A stretch of 31,673 bases of DNA from an uncultured Oscillospiraceae bacterium (GTDB lineage Bacteria; Bacillota; Clostridia; Oscillospirales; Oscillospiraceae). This document shows positions 29,335 to 31,673 of this stretch, in pieces; position 1 is the first letter of the stretch; each line of letters opens with the position of its first letter. Under the pieces are notes generated by a model that worked only from the letters and a program-made list of their open reading frames with translations, was not told the DNA's origin and ran no database searches. Where the stretch lies: positions 1 to 31,673 of the forward strand of contig CAKTJX010000030.1 in NCBI GenBank assembly GCA_934569045.1, given 5' to 3'. A program made the translations under genes and the position numbers.

Positions 29335-31431
29335 ATGAAGTGTAAAATTATGCATGAATCCAGCGGCCGACTCCGGGTCCATCTGAACTGCGTTCGGATG
29401 ACCCTGCGCCAGGCGGATGTGCTGGAATACTATTTGAAGAATGTATCGGGTGTCACCGCCGTCACGGTCTATGACCGGACCCAGGACGCGGTGATCGTCT
29501 ACCGGGGCAGCCGAAGCGACGTAGTCACCGCCCTGGCCCAATTTGCCTTTGACCGGGCGGAGGCCATGGATCTGGTGCCTGACCACACCTCCCGGGCCCT
29601 GAACCGGGAATTTGAGGACAAGCTGTCCATGACCGTGTGCCGCAGGGTGTTCAACAAGCTCTTCCTGCCGCTGCCCGTGGCTGCCGCCATCACCCTGGTC
29701 AAATCCTGGAAATATATTCGGGAAGGTCTCCGGGCCCTGTTCCACGGGCATCTGACCGTGGCCGTGCTGGATGCCACCGCCGTTACCGTGTCCATCGTCC
29801 GCCGGGATTTCGACACCGCCGGTTCCGTCATGTTCATGCTGCGGCTGGGCGAAATTCTGGAGGAGTGGACCCATAAGAAGTCCGTTGCCGATCTGGCTGG
29901 GGCCATGGCGCTGCAGGTGGACAATGTGTGGCTCCAGACCGGAGAAGAAGAGGTGCTGGTGCCCATCGGCCAGGTGAAGTTGGGCGACCGCATCGTGGTG
30001 CGCACCGGCAGTCTGATTCCGCTGGACGGCAAGGTTGTCTCCGGCGAGGCTATGGTAAACCAGGCCTCCATGACAGGAGAATCCCAGCCCGTGGCCAAGC
30101 GCCCGGGCAGCCTGGTCTACGCCGGCACCGTGGCCGAAGAGGGCGAGTGCGTCATCCAGGTGGAAAAGGAGTTGGGCAGCGGGCGGTATGACCGGATCGT
30201 AAAAATGATCGAGGACTCCGAAAAGCTGAAATCCACCGCTGAGGCCAACGCCTCCCACTTGGCGGACAAGCTGGTGCCCTACACCCTGGGCGGCACGGCC
30301 CTGACCTATCTGATCACCCGCAACACCACCAAGACCCTGGCCGTGCTGATGGTGGACTTCTCCTGCGCCCTGAAGCTGGCCATGCCCATTGCGGTGCTGT
30401 CCGCCATGCGGGAGTGCGCGGAATTCCACATCTCCGTCAAGGGCGGCCGGTTCCTGGAGGCCCTGGCGGCGGCGGATACCATCGTCTTTGACAAAACCGG
30501 CACCCTGACCTACGCCACCCCCAAGGTTGCCCAGGTGGTGCCCTTCGGCGGCCGTCAGGAATCCGAAATGCTCCGGCTGGCCGCCTGCCTGGAGGAGCAC
30601 TACCCCCACTCCATGGCCAACGCCGTGGTGGAGGAGGCCAAGGCCAGAGGACTGGACCACCAGGAGTACCATTCCCAGGTTCAGTACATCGTGGCCCACG
30701 GCATTTCCAGCATGGTTGAGGACGAAAAGGTGCTCATCGGCAGCGCCCACTTCGTCTTTGAGGACGAGCACTGCCGGATTCCCGAGGGAGATGAGGGGCT
30801 GTTCCGGAGCCTGGACCCCAGCTATTCCCACCTGTACCTGTGTATCGGCGGCGAGCTGGCAGCGGTGATCTGCATTTCCGATCCCCTGCGCGCGGAGGCG
30901 AAGGAGGCCATTCAGGCCCTGCACCGCTGCGGCATCTCCAACGTGGTCATGATGACCGGTGACAACCGCCGCACCGCCCAGTCTGTAGCAGAGACCGTAG
31001 GCGTGGATCAGTTCCACGCGGAGGTTCTGCCGGAGGACAAGGCCGCCTTCATCCGTCAGGCCCGGTCCCAGGGCCACACGGTGATCATGGTGGGCGACGG
31101 CGTCAACGACTCCCCCGCCCTGTCGGAGGCGGACGTAGGCATTGCCATTTCCACCGGTGCCGCCATTGCCCAGGAGATTGCGGACATCACCGTGGCCTCC
31201 AACGATCTGCGGGCCCTGGTAACCCTGCAGCAGCTCAGCACCGCTCTGATGCGCCGGATTCACCGGAATTACCGGTTCATCATCGGCTTCAACTGCGGCC
31301 TCATCGGCCTAGGCCTGGTCGGCATCCTGCCCCCCACCACCTCCGCCCTGGCCCACAATATGTCCACCCTGGCCATCAGCCTGAAGAGCATGACAGACCT
31401 TCTGCCGGAGCCAGAGGAAGCGGACGCGTAA
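29335..31431 (+). CDS. Heavy-metal-translocating P1B-type ATPase with SCALKL membrane motif, 698 aa
   Basis: I chose MKCKIMHESS because GAGAGGA lies upstream; an ATG six codons earlier lacks a site. The N-terminal domain (about 1-80) resembles HMA-2 (SGRLRVHLNC, GVTAVTVYDRTQDAVIVY) without a CxxC metal site. The actuator loop has MTGES (246-250), the phosphorylation motif is DKTGTLT (Asp386), then HYPHS (about 422-426) in place of the usual HP locus, MTGDN and GDGVNDSPAL. In the transport helix the usual CPx is SCALKL (343-348): the Cys is kept but the Pro is Ala. The P1B class and metal cannot be assigned firmly; Mn, Fe or Zn export are candidates. It is co-transcribed with the DUF6110 gene. 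Confidence 0.92.
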   Translation: MKCKIMHESSGRLRVHLNCVRMTLRQADVLEYYLKNVSGVTAVTVYDRTQDAVIVYRGSRSDVVTALAQFAFDRAEAMDLVPDHTSRALNREFEDKLSMTVCRRVFNKLFLPLPVAAAITLVKSWKYIREGLRALFHGHLTVAVLDATAVTVSIVRRDFDTAGSVMFMLRLGEILEEWTHKKSVADLAGAMALQVDNVWLQTGEEEVLVPIGQVKLGDRIVVRTGSLIPLDGKVVSGEAMVNQASMTGESQPVAKRPGSLVYAGTVAEEGECVIQVEKELGSGRYDRIVKMIEDSEKLKSTAEANASHLADKLVPYTLGGTALTYLITRNTTKTLAVLMVDFSCALKLAMPIAVLSAMRECAEFHISVKGGRFLEALAAADTIVFDKTGTLTYATPKVAQVVPFGGRQESEMLRLAACLEEHYPHSMANAVVEEAKARGLDHQEYHSQVQYIVAHGISSMVEDEKVLIGSAHFVFEDEHCRIPEGDEGLFRSLDPSYSHLYLCIGGELAAVICISDPLRAEAKEAIQALHRCGISNVVMMTGDNRRTAQSVAETVGVDQFHAEVLPEDKAAFIRQARSQGHTVIMVGDGVNDSPALSEADVGIAISTGAAIAQEIADITVASNDLRALVTLQQLSTALMRRIHRNYRFIIGFNCGLIGLGLVGILPPTTSALAHNMSTLAISLKSMTDLLPEPEEADA

Positions 31432-31440
31432 GTGTTTTTT

Positions 31441-31479
31441 ACGCCCTGGAACGGATTGAAACCGTGCCGGGGCGTTTTT
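31441..31479 (+). terminator. Terminator after the P-type ATPase
   Basis: ACGCCC (31441-31446) pairs with GGGCGT (31470-31475), extended by GG/CC and ACGG/CCGT inner pairs, and TTTTTCGTTTT follows. It lies 9 bp after the stop codon. Confidence 0.8.
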
Positions 31480-31621
31480 CGTTTTCCTCTGGATTATGGG
31501 CGGGGATGGGTGTATAATAAGGGTGTTGAAAGTCTATAAATTAGTATTTGTCAAATTGATAGAGCGCCCAGTTGAACGTATACCCTAAAAAGGAAGCCCC
31601 AACCTTCCCCAGCTTAGATTG

Positions 31622-31673
31622 TCAAGTCAAGTGCAACACCGTATCAAAGAAGACCTCATAGGGAGATTTCCAG
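31622..31673 (-). mobile_element. IS30-family transposase, C-terminal end only (cut by window edge)
   Basis: On the minus strand the last codons read WKSPYEVFFDTVLHLT followed by TGA. This is the conserved C-terminal end of IS30-family transposases (xPYEVFFDxxLHLT). The rest of the gene lies beyond the window. The terminal inverted repeat should fall within the roughly 100 bp to the left (about 31540-31620), where TTTGTCAAATTGATAG is a candidate, but I cannot define it without the other end. The plus-strand gap 31480-31621 contains no other gene. Confidence 0.75.

Noticed and set aside
28960..31263. 767-codon open frame on the minus strand
   Set aside because: It is antisense to the P-type ATPase, whose motifs are unmistakable. 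The antisense protein is His/Gly/Gln-rich with no family features; GC-rich codon bias keeps that frame open.

Overview
The window is a GC-rich (roughly 60%) chromosomal segment with strong Shine-Dalgarno sites, lipoprotein signal peptides and DUF2500, DUF624, DUF6110 and DUF4422 families. This fits a gut-type Clostridia (Eubacteriales/Oscillospirales, Ruminococcaceae-like). Both edges look like assembly or mobile-element boundaries. The left edge cuts a broken hybrid histidine kinase and the right edge carries the last codons of an IS30-type transposase.

Bases 1-5.6 kb, minus strand: a solute-binding lipoprotein runs out of frame into a kinase remnant that has lost both ends. Next come a DUF2500 protein and a three-gene unit (RpiR/MurR-type regulator, DUF624/YesL-like membrane protein, small lipoprotein). 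The regulator diverges from the plus-strand genes across a 340-bp control region that holds a perfect sigma-A promoter.

Bases 5.9-17.0 kb: a peptidoglycan amino-sugar salvage locus. It holds a sugar-binding lipoprotein and two ABC permeases (no ATPase gene), a GNAT acetyltransferase, a PIG-L-type deacetylase with an altered active-site motif, MurQ, AnmK (convergent), then NamZ (GH171), NagZ (GH3) and a BadF-type MurNAc/GlcNAc kinase. NamZ and NagZ lack signal peptides. The inferred flow is uptake of GlcNAc/MurNAc saccharides, cytoplasmic cleavage, phosphorylation by MurK or AnmK, and ether cleavage by MurQ. The RpiR-type regulator probably senses a phosphosugar such as MurNAc-6-P.

Two intergenic gaps of this locus carry the most unusual signal I found: arrays of short hairpins on a 22-nt period. 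Each unit is a stem of about 6 bp with a 3-nt loop, and units are separated by a 7-nt linker close to RNGAAAT. Stem sequences differ from unit to unit but stay self-complementary. A third gap has larger hairpins joined by one copy of the same linker.

Bases 17.2-27.8 kb, minus strand: one apparent operon from a clear promoter at 27.84 kb for a surface glycopolymer, probably galactofuranose-containing and exported by an ABC transporter. In transcription order it encodes a DUF4422 protein, two tandem GT2 paralogs sharing a recently duplicated 5' module, a 1019-residue GT2-GT2-TupA-like ATP-grasp protein, a DUF4422-GT8-like fusion whose DxD motif is replaced by GPK, the export permease and ATPase, and UDP-galactopyranose mutase.

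Bases 27.9-31.7 kb: a gltS 3' remnant, a 61-residue protein with an internal repeat, a carboxymuconolactone-decarboxylase-like protein, and a DUF6110 protein with a P1B-type metal ATPase behind a promoter and a palindrome. The IS30 fragment closes the window.
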